Positions 8,553-17,187 of a stretch of 64,000 nt of DNA are shown here, in pieces (positions within the stretch are counted from its first letter, which is position 1; each line of letters begins with the position of its first letter). The notes beneath the pieces were generated by a model. The model was given only the letters and a program-made list of their open reading frames with translations. It ran no database searches and had not been told where the DNA came from. Location: NCBI GenBank assembly GCA_017435565.1, contig JAFSEU010000026.1, forward strand, positions 1 to 64,000, in the 5' to 3' direction. This DNA comes from Oscillospiraceae bacterium (GTDB lineage Bacteria; Bacillota; Clostridia; Oscillospirales; Ruminococcaceae). The position numbers were made by a program, and so were the translations under genes.

Positions 8553-9086
8553 ATGGAACTGAAAGGTACAAAGACAGAAAAGAATTTGATGGCTGCATTC
8601 GCAGGTGAAAGCCAGGCAAGAAACAAGTACACATATTTTGCTTCCGTTGCCAAGAAGGAAGGCTATGAGCAGATTGCCGCAATTTTTCTGAAGACTGCTG
8701 AAAACGAAAAGGAGCACGCAAAGCTTTGGTTCAAGGCACTCGGCGAGCTTGGTGACACAGCTCAGAACCTTGCTGCTGCCGCTGAAGGTGAAAACTATGA
8801 GTGGACTGATATGTACGAGCAGTTTGCTAAGGATGCACAGGAAGAGGGCTTTACACAGCTTGCTGCACAGTTTAAGGCAGTTGCTGCAATTGAAAAGACT
8901 CACGAAGAAAGATATCGCGCACTTTTGAAGAATGTTGAAATGCAGCAGGTATTTGAAAAGGGCGAAATGACAATGTGGGAATGCCGTAACTGCGGTCACC
9001 TTGTAATGGGTAAAAAGGCTCCTCAGGTCTGTCCCGTATGTCTGCACCCCCAGAGCTTCTTTGAGGTTCGCGCTGAGAATTATTGA
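8553..9086 (+). CDS. rbr: Rubrerythrin
   Basis: Rubrerythrin reduces hydrogen peroxide in anaerobes. The 177-residue protein has the N-terminal four-helix diiron domain, with metal-binding glutamates in [12 protein letters not shown] (near residue 18), [10 protein letters not shown] (near 50) and IEKTHEERY (near 117). The C-terminal rubredoxin-like domain carries two Cys-x2-Cys knuckles, CRNCG and CPVCL. It starts 61 bases after the PerR-like gene with AAAGGAG spacing and shares its strand, so both are probably expressed from the promoter at 8039. A strong terminator follows. Confidence 0.95.
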   Translation: MELKGTKTEKNLMAAFAGESQARNKYTYFASVAKKEGYEQIAAIFLKTAENEKEHAKLWFKALGELGDTAQNLAAAAEGENYEWTDMYEQFAKDAQEEGFTQLAAQFKAVAAIEKTHEERYRALLKNVEMQQVFEKGEMTMWECRNCGHLVMGKKAPQVCPVCLHPQSFFEVRAENY

Positions 9087-9113
9087 TTCTAAGCTTCAAA
9101 TCAACGTATAATA

Positions 9114-9150
9114 AAAACGCAGCGGATTATAAAATCTGCTGCGTTTTTTT
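9114..9150 (+). terminator. Intrinsic terminator after rubrerythrin
   Basis: AACGCAGC and GCTGCGTT (with an inner GATT/AATC pair) form a stem followed by TTTTTTTG. The 220 bases between this point and the XRE terminator are A/T-rich, and I see no gene there. Confidence 0.88.
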
Positions 9151-9369
9151 GTTTGTTCTTAGTTCGGCGTGTGTTGAATATGCACAGTAACGCCGGCGAG
9201 AATTTGTGCAAAAAGTAGAAAAAACTAAAAAAACCAAAAAAAAATAATCAAAACTGAATTTTTTACCGATATATATTAGAGAGAAGATTTAATTTGATTG
9301 GCAAATTCTTTTTCGCCGTTTCAGCCGCCGTTTTCGACCGGATATTGTTTTTGGAGCTGATATTCTGAT

Positions 9370-9412
9370 AATATAATAAAAACGCCTTTTCATTGTTGAA
9401 AAAGCGTTTCGG
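9370..9412 (-). terminator. Intrinsic terminator of the XRE regulator gene
   Basis: Read on the minus strand, AAACGCTTTTTC and GAAAAGGCGTTT pair around AACAAT and are followed by TTTATTATATT. It lies just after the stop codon of the minus-strand regulator. Confidence 0.75.
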
Positions 9413-9422
9413 AGTAGTTCGT

Positions 9423-9752
9423 TTATTCATCATCAAGGCAGTCAAAAAATGATTTGACGAGTGAAAGCGCACTTTTGATTTCTTTTTCACTGCGGCCGCT
9501 GATAATCTTTTCCCACTCCTTCAGAAGAAGCCTCTCTGTGTCAGACTTTTTTCCGTTGATTAGATAGTCTGTGGTGACGCAGAAAAAGTCAGCAAGCTTG
9601 GAAACGATATCTATGCTTGGATTCCGTTTATCGGCTTCAATCAATGCAATGTAGCTTTCGCTGATATATAGATTGTCTGCAAGCTGAATCTGTGTAAACC
9701 CTTTGCTTCGCCGAAGCTGCCTGACTCTGCTGCCTAATGTGTTTTTTTCCAT
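9423..9752 (-). CDS. XRE-family regulator, SinR-like in size and layout
   Basis: The 109-residue protein has an N-terminal Cro/C1 helix-turn-helix (residues about 8-66; core GFTQIQLADNLYISESYIAL and IEADKRNPSIDIVSKLAD). It also has a C-terminal helical segment starting at LLKEWEKII. B. subtilis SinR has the same length, the same two-part plan and a comparable SEWEKL segment at the start of its multimerisation domain. The gene faces a SipW-type signal peptidase and TasA-like genes across a 325-base intergenic region, and SinR is the known repressor of tapA-sipW-tasA. I therefore infer that it controls this locus. The HTH call is firm; the SinR parallel is inference. Confidence 0.85.
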   Translation of the reverse strand: MEKNTLGSRVRQLRRSKGFTQIQLADNLYISESYIALIEADKRNPSIDIVSKLADFFCVTTDYLINGKKSDTERLLLKEWEKIISGRSEKEIKSALSLVKSFFDCLDDE

Positions 9753-9824
9753 TTATATCAACCCCTGTTTCATTAGTATAACACAGACATTGGATATATA
9801 ATATTTCTCAAAGAAAACTTCATC

Positions 9825-9853
9825 TTGACAAATAGTAAACTGAGTGATATAAT
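9825..9853 (+). promoter_or_regulatory. Promoter of the SipW/TasA-like locus
   Basis: A perfect TTGACA (9825-9830), 17-base spacer and TATAAT (9848-9853) implies a leader of about 215 bases before the signal peptidase gene. The leader is A/T-rich. CGGAC (9862-9866) can pair with GTCCG (9953-9957), and ATATCA with TGATAT before a T-rich run near 9940. I cannot assign a known riboswitch to it. Confidence 0.85.
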
Positions 9854-10077
9854 ATGCTCACCGGACGTATATTAGTGGATTGGCTGAGTCTTATTATTTG
9901 TGTATGTATATATATCATTGATTCGCAGTTCACTGATATTTATTTTTTGTTTGTCCGTTTGTGCAAATTAGCTGTTTTTTGTTTACATATTGAATAAATG
10001 ATATAGATATTCAACATATATCGGATATATCGCTTTTTCAATTTCGGTTTATGTAATTATACGGAGAAGAAGGATTT

Positions 10078-10638
10078 ATGAGAGAATCTGCTATAAAAAA
10101 AATAAGAATTGTATTGAAGATGTTTTCAGCGGCACTTATTGCCATGGCTGTAATATATGCAGTACTGATGGTCGGAGTAAGGCTTTTCGGCATAAAGGTA
10201 TATACGGTTTTATCAGGCTCGATGGAGCCTACATATAAAACCGGCTCGGTGATTTATGTTGTAAACGCCGATGAGGGCGAGCTTGCCTGCGGCGACCCTA
10301 TAACCTTTAAGTTGTCAGGCGGAACAGTTGTCACTCACCGAATTGTTGAAATTGTAAATGACTCGGGAAAGCTTATGTACCGAACGCAGGGTGACGCTAA
10401 CGATATACCTGACGGCAGTCTTGTAAATCCTGATGATGTCATTGGCAAAGCGGTGTTCAACATACCTTATCTTGGCTTTGTTTCAGATTATATTCAAAAG
10501 CCGCCCGGGCTTTATGTTTTGATAGTATCTGCCGCGGCAGTTGTTTTTATGTCGTATATTTCCGATGAGCTGAAAAAAGAAACGGACAAAGATAAAAATG
10601 ACGACAAATTACAGCAAAATACTGAGGACAAGCAATAG
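10078..10638 (+). CDS. sipW: Signal peptidase I, SipW (S/H, ER-type)
   Basis: The 186-residue membrane protease cleaves signal peptides on the outer face of the membrane. A transmembrane helix spans residues 13-38. The nucleophile lies in VLSGSMEPTYKTGS. The general base region reads VVTHRIVEI, with His where most bacterial type I enzymes have Lys, which is the ER/SipW-type dyad. A second hydrophobic helix near 143-163 is followed by a charged tail. AGAAGAAGGA precedes ATG 10078. It heads a run of genes whose products carry SipW-dependent-type signal regions, so it most likely processes them. Confidence 0.93.
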   Translation: MRESAIKKIRIVLKMFSAALIAMAVIYAVLMVGVRLFGIKVYTVLSGSMEPTYKTGSVIYVVNADEGELACGDPITFKLSGGTVVTHRIVEIVNDSGKLMYRTQGDANDIPDGSLVNPDDVIGKAVFNIPYLGFVSDYIQKPPGLYVLIVSAAAVVFMSYISDELKKETDKDKNDDKLQQNTEDKQ

Positions 10639-10730
10639 TATAATTGAACTGATGTTTCGTACAGATGAATTATTAAACAGCATCTGTTGAAATATATTTA
10701 AAACATTTTTTTGGAAAGGAGGAAACTGAA

Positions 10731-11345
10731 ATGCGCAATTCAGATAAGAAGCAGGTCACTTTCGGTCCGAAGGCACTGGTTATGACTGCCTCACTCACTC
10801 TGGCACTTTGTGCCGCAATCGGAGGAACTGTAGCATATCTTATCAGCACAACTGAATCTGTTACGAATACCTTTACCTACGGTGATATTGATATAACCTT
10901 GACCGAAACACCGACTGATGACGGCGATGATGACCCCACCACCAATACATATGAAATGATACCCGGAAACACTGTTACTAAGGACCCTCTTGTTACTGTT
11001 GTTGCCGACAGCGAGGATTGCTGGTTGTTTGTTGAACTCACAAAGTCTGAAAACTTTGATGATTTTATGACATTTGAGTTGGCTGACGGATGGACAGAGC
11101 TTGAAGAAAATGTGTATTACCGTGAGGTTTCACAGTCCGATGCTGACCAGGGCTTCTATGTTCTTGAAAATAATACTGTTACTGTAAATTCGGATGTAAC
11201 AAAGGAAATGCTCAATTCTCTTGATGAGAACAGCGCATACCCCACACTTACTTTCAAAGCATATGCAGTGCAGCGCAGCGATGAGCTCGAAGATATCGAC
11301 ACAGCTGCAAAGGCTTGGGAATTGGCAAAGACTGATTCTCAGTAA
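10731..11345 (+). CDS. TasA-like secreted protein with SipW-dependent signal (1)
   Basis: This 204-residue protein has a signal region in which the hydrophobic stretch ends ALCAAIGGTVAYLIS and is followed by ESVTNTFTYGDIDITLTE. That hallmark (Gly-Thr-x-Ala-Tyr, then NTF and a beta strand) is shared with TasA/camelysin-family proteins. The mature part is acidic and predicted to be beta-rich, with MIPGNTVTKDPLVTV matching the PG-x5-DP motif of the family. AAAGGAGG precedes ATG 10731. It probably forms or decorates extracellular fibres, with SipW at 10078 as its protease. The exact polymer and function are not shown by the sequence. Confidence 0.85.
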   Translation: MRNSDKKQVTFGPKALVMTASLTLALCAAIGGTVAYLISTTESVTNTFTYGDIDITLTETPTDDGDDDPTTNTYEMIPGNTVTKDPLVTVVADSEDCWLFVELTKSENFDDFMTFELADGWTELEENVYYREVSQSDADQGFYVLENNTVTVNSDVTKEMLNSLDENSAYPTLTFKAYAVQRSDELEDIDTAAKAWELAKTDSQ

Positions 11346-11404
11346 TTTTTCTGATGTAAACGAATCAGCTTCGTTGCATAATATTTTTATGGGAGGAAAG
11401 ACAA

Positions 11405-12133
11405 ATGAACATTAAAAAAGTGCTTCTTACAGGCACAAGCATGGCTCTTGTAGCTGCAGTTGCTGTTGCAGGTACTGTTGCTTATCTTACTGATGAGAAG
11501 CAGGTAGTCAACACATTTACTGCTGGCGATGTTTCAATCACTCTCGATGAAGCAGTTGTTGAGCAGGATGAAAACGGCAATTACGTTGCTGTTGACAGCG
11601 GCGAGCGTGACGAAGACGGTCAGGAATACAAGCTTCTGCCGGGACAGACAATCTGCAAAGACCCTACAATCACTATTGCTGAAGATTCCGAAAATGCATA
11701 TGTTGCCGCAAAGGTAACAATTACCGGCGATATTTATGACCTTATCGGTGTAGAAGGTTATGACAATATCGATATTACACAGCTTGCTTCCGGCGGTTTG
11801 ATGAACGATGCTTCAACTCAGCAGTTCGATTGGAACGGACTTTCAATGGTTTATGCAGGCGATACATATGCAATTTATCAGGAAGCAGATGCTGCTAACC
11901 GGACATGGGTTCTTTATGTTTTTGTTGAAGAAGCTCAGGCAGCAGAAGCTGAAGTTACACTTTTCGATACAATCACAGTTCCTGCTGATTACACAAACGA
12001 GGATATCGAAAAGCTTGCCACAATGGAAATTACAGTTGATGGCTATGCTGTTCAGGCAAGCGGATTTGATTCCTGCTTTGATGCTATGACAAGTGCATTC
12101 GGCGGCGAAGACGGCGCATTCAACTTTGAATAA
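11405..12133 (+). CDS. TasA-like secreted protein with SipW-dependent signal (2)
   Basis: This 242-residue protein is a second family member. Its signal region reads LVAAVAVAGTVAYLTDEKQ and is followed by VVNTFTAGDVSITLDEA; the body carries LLPGQTICKDPTITIAEDSE, which aligns with the same motif in the preceding protein. The remainder is acidic and beta-rich with few lysines. TATGGGAGGAAAG precedes ATG 11405. Tandem TasA-like genes in one operon are common and may supply major and minor fibre subunits. I infer a surface or matrix location; no anchor motif is visible at the C-terminus. Confidence 0.85.
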   Translation: MNIKKVLLTGTSMALVAAVAVAGTVAYLTDEKQVVNTFTAGDVSITLDEAVVEQDENGNYVAVDSGERDEDGQEYKLLPGQTICKDPTITIAEDSENAYVAAKVTITGDIYDLIGVEGYDNIDITQLASGGLMNDASTQQFDWNGLSMVYAGDTYAIYQEADAANRTWVLYVFVEEAQAAEAEVTLFDTITVPADYTNEDIEKLATMEITVDGYAVQASGFDSCFDAMTSAFGGEDGAFNFE

Positions 12134-12206
12134 TCAAAAAAGGCTTTAAGCTGTTTTGAGCAAAACAGCACAAAATAAATTTTTAAAAACGAAAGGGAAA
12201 AATATT

Positions 12207-13712
12207 ATGAATATCAAAAAAGCTCTCCTTACAGGTACAAGCTATGCTGCAGTTGCAGCATTGGCTATCGGCGGAACAATGGCTCTTTTTACCGATTCCG
12301 AAACTCAGGATAACGTAATGACAGTCGGCAAAGGTGTTGACATTGAAATTATCGAACAGCAGAGAAATGATGACGGAACAGCTCTTGAAGATTTCAAACA
12401 GGGCAAGGAGCTTCTTCCTATGAGCGATTCTGCACAGGGTACAAAAGATAAATTTGGTATGCCTATTGCAGAAAATTATGTGGACAAGATTGTAACAGTT
12501 GGCAATATCGGTGAAACCGATGCATATGTTCGTGTTATCGTGGGTGTTCCTGCTGCTCTTGAAGGCGCAACCGCTAATGACAACGCACTTCATTGGAATT
12601 ACGGTAACCGTTTTGATGCTACAGGTAACGGTTCATTCAATGATGGTACAGCATTCGAAAAGAGCCATTGGAATGAAGAAGTTACATATGCAGAAAATGG
12701 AACTGCTGAAATTGATGGTATTGTATATAACCTTTATTCTTTCACTTATACCGATATACTTGAATCGGACGATGTAACAGACCTTGCTTCTATCGTCGGC
12801 TTCTATCTTGATGAAGATGTAAACTGTGAAGACGGCGTTTATACATTAAACGGCGCTGCAATTGATTATGATTTTTCACAGGGCGTTGTAATTCCTGTAT
12901 TTGCACAGGCTATTCAGGCATCAGGTTATGATTCTGCTGCAGAAGCTTTTGCTGCTTCCGGTTTGCCTGAAAATCCCTGGAGCGAGTCTGAATCGACCGG
13001 CGTTACAAGAGTAGCTTCTGTTGACGAACTTACAGCTGCTATTGCTGATGGCGGAACTATTCTCCTTACAGAAGATCTTGATCTTGGCGATACACAGTTG
13101 ACAATTGCTGAAGATACAACTATCATTCTCGGCGGAAATGATATTACAGGCGCATATAGCGGTACTGAACATTATGGTATGTTTACTATTGCATCCGGCG
13201 CAACTCTTACCATTGAAGGCGATGGTGATGTTGTTATGAATAGTGAATTTACAACCGACAACCGTTATGGCGTGATTTTCAGAAACAATGGCACTCTTAA
13301 TATTAATGGCGGTAATTATAGAGTAACTGATGCTACAACCGGACATACATGGATTATTGCTGCTATTATTGACAACTATTCGGGCGGTTCTTCCACACAG
13401 GCAGAAGCTAATATCTATGACGGCACATTTGCTGTTGCAGGAAAGTCAATCAATTTGTTCCGCAACTATGCATATAATGTTGGCGCTGATGCTGAATTGA
13501 ATATTTATGGCGGCGAGTTTAAGAGCAACGAAGAAGCTAGTTTGACATATATTTGGAACCAGAATCAAAATGGTGCTGATGGCGGCTCCGGCAGACTCAA
13601 CTTCTACGGCGGCACATATGATGCTAACGTTGTATATGAAGATTACAACGGTCAGGATGATATCTATATTGCTGATGGCGTTGCAATTTCCGCATATTCA
13701 GGCAATAACTAA
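12207..13712 (+). CDS. SipW-dependent-signal protein with beta-helix domain
   Basis: The 501-residue protein begins MNIKKALLTGTSYAAVAA and continues GGTMALFTDSETQDNVMTVG, the same signal type as its two upstream neighbours. Residues about 50-265 resemble a long camelysin/TasA-like domain (LLPMSDSAQGTKDKF, VTVGNIGETDAYVRV). After a short acidic linker near 272 (NPWSESESTG), residues 280-500 form a repetitive parallel beta-helix, with rungs such as GTILLTEDLDLGDTQLTI, GTLNINGGNYRVTD and AELNIYGGEF. ATG 12207 follows GAAAGGGA and is preferred to 12156. The combination suggests a matrix protein carrying a glycan-binding or adhesive helix; I see no catalytic motif. Confidence 0.8.
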   Translation: MNIKKALLTGTSYAAVAALAIGGTMALFTDSETQDNVMTVGKGVDIEIIEQQRNDDGTALEDFKQGKELLPMSDSAQGTKDKFGMPIAENYVDKIVTVGNIGETDAYVRVIVGVPAALEGATANDNALHWNYGNRFDATGNGSFNDGTAFEKSHWNEEVTYAENGTAEIDGIVYNLYSFTYTDILESDDVTDLASIVGFYLDEDVNCEDGVYTLNGAAIDYDFSQGVVIPVFAQAIQASGYDSAAEAFAASGLPENPWSESESTGVTRVASVDELTAAIADGGTILLTEDLDLGDTQLTIAEDTTIILGGNDITGAYSGTEHYGMFTIASGATLTIEGDGDVVMNSEFTTDNRYGVIFRNNGTLNINGGNYRVTDATTGHTWIIAAIIDNYSGGSSTQAEANIYDGTFAVAGKSINLFRNYAYNVGADAELNIYGGEFKSNEEASLTYIWNQNQNGADGGSGRLNFYGGTYDANVVYEDYNGQDDIYIADGVAISAYSGNN

Positions 13713-13756
13713 AATAATAATTCAATTTTTGAATTATATATCTACTTCTCCTATTT

Positions 13757-13834
13757 GCCCCCACTCTTCTTTACAGAGTGGGAGGCAATCAAAGGGCATA
13801 ATGGCATTTACCTTATGCCTTTTGATTGCTTTTA
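13757..13834 (+). terminator. Tandem hairpins and terminator after the SipW-substrate genes
   Basis: A first stem, CCCACTCT/AGAGTGGG (13759-13782), is followed by a long stem, GCAATCAAAGGGCATAA with TTATGCCTTTTGATTGC (13785-13829), ending in TTTT. The strength implies that the next large gene has its own promoter or depends on read-through. Confidence 0.88.
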
Positions 13835-13886
13835 AAAATCAACAAAAAGTTTAATAAATACTTATTTCCGAAAGGAGGCGGCGTGT

Positions 13887-16800
13887 TTGATAAAAAAGAA
13901 AAGGACAAAGGCACTTTTGGGCTCGGTGCTTGCGTGTGTTCTGGCGATGAATCAGCTTACATCGGCGTTCATCATTGCCACATCTGATTCTGTTGAAAAT
14001 ACTTTTTTGCCGTTCGAAACAATTCCTTGTGGCTTGTGCGTGACAAAAACAGTTGAGCACGACCTCGGCGAGGATTATGAAATACCTGAATATATAGAAT
14101 TTGATTTCGAAATTGAATTTGGGCAGATTTATTCGGGCTTTGAGTTTGAAACTTCACAAGGGCGTATAGCTGCTGATGAAAACGGTGTACTTTCTGTTTC
14201 CATAAAGCCTGATGAATATATTATCGTTTATGATATTGACGAGGGTACGCAGGTTACTGTAACAGAGCTTGAAGCCTCAAAAGGCTTCAGCACACAGCAG
14301 AGCGTACAGACAGCGACTGTTTCTTCCGATGTTACAACGTTTGTCAATTTTGTGAATGAATATACGCCTGAATCTGTAACGGCTGAAAACATCAACGTCG
14401 TCGGTAAAAAATCTCTTACAGGCAGGGATTGGCAGGAGTCAGATTATTTCAGATTCTTGCTTGAAATGAAGAATGATGATGGCACATGGAGCGTGCTTGA
14501 CCTTGAAACTGTGGAATACAGCACAGAAGAAGGCTTTGAAAGCTTTGATTTTTCCGATGTAATCAGTAATATTGAATTTGTCAATGTCGGAACCTATTCA
14601 TTCCGTATGACCGAGCTTTCGGGAGATCTTGACGGTATGCATTATGATGACACAGTAAATGCTTTTGATATTATTGTTACCGATGATGATATGGACGGCG
14701 AGCTTGAAATTACAGATGTTATAGGCACAGCTAATACAGTTGTATCATATGATGAAGACAATAATACTTATGATGTATCAGCGGAGTTTGTAAATTCTTT
14801 GAAGACATATAACATCGGAATCGTCGGCGAAAATGTTTCGGCAAACGCGGGCGAAACCGTTGATGTCAATTTCGCCGCTGAAGGCTTTGGCGACGCAACA
14901 TCTATGCAGTTTGTTATAAGCGTTCCGTCCGGATACGTTATTGATGATATTGCTTTGGGCGAAATGTTTATCGAAGGTACTTTGTCAATCAACAAAACTG
15001 CTGACAATATCGCAATCGTTATTATAAGCAATACTGCAATCAGCAGCGACTCTGACGATTTTATCACAGTCAGTGTGACTGTTCCCGATGATGCAAAAAC
15101 AGGTACGGTTTTAGTTGATATTTCGGAAGATATGTTTGTCTTTACCGATAAGGATATGTTCATTGTCGGCGAGGACAGAGCAGATATTTCGGTGATTGAC
15201 GGTTCAATTTCGGTAACTGCAATGACCACCACCACAACCACCACCACAACAACAACTACTAAAACAACAACCACCACTACAACAACCACCACCACTACTA
15301 CAACTTTGCCTGCACATTATACTATTGATATTGTCGGCGAAAATATTTCGGCAAATGCGGGCGAAACCGTTGATGTTGGATTCAGCGCAACAGGATTTGG
15401 TGATGCAACATCTATGCAGTTTGTTATAAGCGTTCCGTCCGGATATACAATTGATGATATTGCTTTAGGTGATATGTTTGAGGAAGGAACTATTACAATC
15501 AGTAAGACCGCTGATAATACGGCAATTGTAATAATCAGCAGTGCCGTAATTAACAGTAATTCCGATGATTTTATAACTGTCAGCGTGACTGTTCCCGATG
15601 ATGCAAAAACAGGTACGGTTCTTGTTGATATTTCGGAAGATATGTTCTTCTTCACCGATAATGATATGCAGAATGTCACTAAGGACAGAGTTGAGCTCAG
15701 TATAACCGATGGTTCGATTTCGGTGACTGCTCTTACCACAACAACCACATCTGTAACGATCACTACTACCACAACAACTACTACGACGATTCCCGGAAAT
15801 TATGTTATTGATATTGTCGGTGAAAATGTTTCGGCGAATGCGGGTGAAACCGTTGATGTCGGATTCTGCGCCGAAGGCTTTAATGATGCAACTTCAATGC
15901 AGTTTGTGCTTAATGTTCCTGCCGGATATACAATTGACAGCATTGCTCTTGGCAATATGATTGCTTCCGGTGATTTGTCGGCAATCATAAACGGAAATGT
16001 TGCGACGATTTCGATTTCAGATATCATTATTGATAATATTTCGGACGATTTCTTTACGATCAGCATAACAGTGCCCGATGATGCGCCGGATGAGGTTGTT
16101 CCCGTTGATATTGTTGATGTAACCTTCAGCTTTACTGATGGAGATATGCAGGTTGTGGGTGCAGACAGGGCAACTGTCAATATTACGGATGGTACGATTG
16201 ACGTCACTCCGAATATAGTTACAACAACCAGTATTTCGTTTAATGTCAATAAGGTCAATGTTGAGCTTGGCACATACTTTGCCGACAATACTTACAGTGT
16301 TCTTGATAGTTCAACTGCTGAGTTTGCGCTTGATATCTACATTTATGACGAAAGCGGAAATGAACCGGTACACCACAGCGTTGACATTACGGACAGCATT
16401 ATAGTCAACCCTGCTGATGTTGACGGAACGCTTGATACCGTAGTTCTCGGAAAAGGTGATGAAAATGTTTCGCCCTTTGATATCTACTGGAGTTACTATA
16501 TCTCCGAAAATGCATATAAGTTTGATTTTGCGTTTGCGTATATTTTCGATTTTGACGCAATCGACACGCTGTTTGAAAATATAAATTCTGCAGTCGGTCT
16601 GAATCTCAGTGTCGATAATCAAGCTGATATTGACCTTTTGGATGGAATTATTTACTATGATTATGACAGCAGAGTTTCTGCTGAATTCGGGGTAATCAGC
16701 TGTACCGTAGGCCAGCGCGGCGACGCAACGCTTGACCACGTCATAGACGCGAAGGATGCCGCTTTGATGGCTTCGTATTCAGCCAGGTTTGCGGCACAGA

Positions 16801-17087
16801 ATCCTTCGAGCTTTGAATTGCCCGTATTCAACGCCAAGAACGATTCGCTTTCGAGATTCCTTGCAAACTCTAATGAGGATATCACATATATCGGTGAAGA
16901 TGCTTACAACTGCATTGATGCTAAGGACGCAGCATATGCCGCTAAGTATTCTGCTCAGTATGCAGCACTTACACCGCCGTTTGATGAGTATATCGCTTAT
17001 TATGACCTCTGGACTCAAATCGGTCTTGTTCAGTCTTCCGATGAAGACGGAATCAATTTCGGAAATCTGCTTGATACTCTGGATTGA
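13887..17087 (+). CDS. Large surface protein: pilin-like, three cohesin-like and dockerin-like modules
   Basis: This 1066-residue secreted protein starts at TTG 13887, eight bases after AGGAGG. Residues 1-32 are a signal peptide, followed by SDSVENTFLP, which resembles the start of the SipW substrates upstream. Residues 48-160 look like an adhesin/DUF5979-type beta domain (CVTKTVEHDLGED). Residues 168-305 match the FctA pilin fold (KKSLTGRDWQESDYFRF, then FRMTELSG and MHYDDTVNAFDIIVTDD). Three near-identical cohesin-like modules follow (about 308-445, 477-615, 638-778), each starting IVGENVSANAGETVDV, joined by poly-Thr linkers. After a unique domain, residues 946-1050 hold two dockerin-like repeats ending in IDAKDAA, the first with calcium-loop residues (DATLDHVIDAKD). 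I infer a scaffold linking pili or matrix to dockerin-bearing partners. Confidence 0.78.
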   Translation: MIKKKRTKALLGSVLACVLAMNQLTSAFIIATSDSVENTFLPFETIPCGLCVTKTVEHDLGEDYEIPEYIEFDFEIEFGQIYSGFEFETSQGRIAADENGVLSVSIKPDEYIIVYDIDEGTQVTVTELEASKGFSTQQSVQTATVSSDVTTFVNFVNEYTPESVTAENINVVGKKSLTGRDWQESDYFRFLLEMKNDDGTWSVLDLETVEYSTEEGFESFDFSDVISNIEFVNVGTYSFRMTELSGDLDGMHYDDTVNAFDIIVTDDDMDGELEITDVIGTANTVVSYDEDNNTYDVSAEFVNSLKTYNIGIVGENVSANAGETVDVNFAAEGFGDATSMQFVISVPSGYVIDDIALGEMFIEGTLSINKTADNIAIVIISNTAISSDSDDFITVSVTVPDDAKTGTVLVDISEDMFVFTDKDMFIVGEDRADISVIDGSISVTAMTTTTTTTTTTTTKTTTTTTTTTTTTTTLPAHYTIDIVGENISANAGETVDVGFSATGFGDATSMQFVISVPSGYTIDDIALGDMFEEGTITISKTADNTAIVIISSAVINSNSDDFITVSVTVPDDAKTGTVLVDISEDMFFFTDNDMQNVTKDRVELSITDGSISVTALTTTTTSVTITTTTTTTTTIPGNYVIDIVGENVSANAGETVDVGFCAEGFNDATSMQFVLNVPAGYTIDSIALGNMIASGDLSAIINGNVATISISDIIIDNISDDFFTISITVPDDAPDEVVPVDIVDVTFSFTDGDMQVVGADRATVNITDGTIDVTPNIVTTTSISFNVNKVNVELGTYFADNTYSVLDSSTAEFALDIYIYDESGNEPVHHSVDITDSIIVNPADVDGTLDTVVLGKGDENVSPFDIYWSYYISENAYKFDFAFAYIFDFDAIDTLFENINSAVGLNLSVDNQADIDLLDGIIYYDYDSRVSAEFGVISCTVGQRGDATLDHVIDAKDAALMASYSARFAAQNPSSFELPVFNAKNDSLSRFLANSNEDITYIGEDAYNCIDAKDAAYAAKYSAQYAALTPPFDEYIAYYDLWTQIGLVQSSDEDGINFGNLLDTLD
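14817..16212 (+). repeat. Three in-frame tandem module repeats of about 400 bp
   Basis: Copies run at about 14817-15220, 15327-15732 and 15807-16212. The first two share long identical stretches, such as the region around GATGCAACATCTATGCAGTT. The third is more diverged. Two Thr-codon tracts (ACA/ACC/ACT; about 15224-15304 and 15737-15790) separate them. The layout suggests module duplication. Confidence 0.9.
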
Positions 17088-17096
17088 TTGAAGTTT

Positions 17097-17136
17097 AAAA
17101 AAGCCGTCGGCTGAGAATATCAGCCGGCGGCTTTTG
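17097..17136 (+). terminator. Intrinsic terminator after the large surface protein
   Basis: AAAGCCGTCGGCTGA and TCAGCCGGCGGCTTT pair around GAATA and are followed by T residues. Confidence 0.9.
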
Positions 17137-17187
17137 ATGTATATTAAGCTGTTTTAAGTACATATTACCTCAAAAGGGGTGATTTTT

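Noticed and set aside
14768..15295. Open frame on the minus strand with a poly-valine start
   Set aside because: It is the complement of the Thr-codon linker and cohesin-like modules of the plus-strand surface protein; no ribosome binding site or family similarity.
15224..15790. Short tandem repeats that could suggest a CRISPR-like or phase-variable tract
   Set aside because: They are in-frame Thr codons (ACA/ACC/ACT) forming protein linkers. There are no spacers, and length changes in whole codons would not shift the frame.
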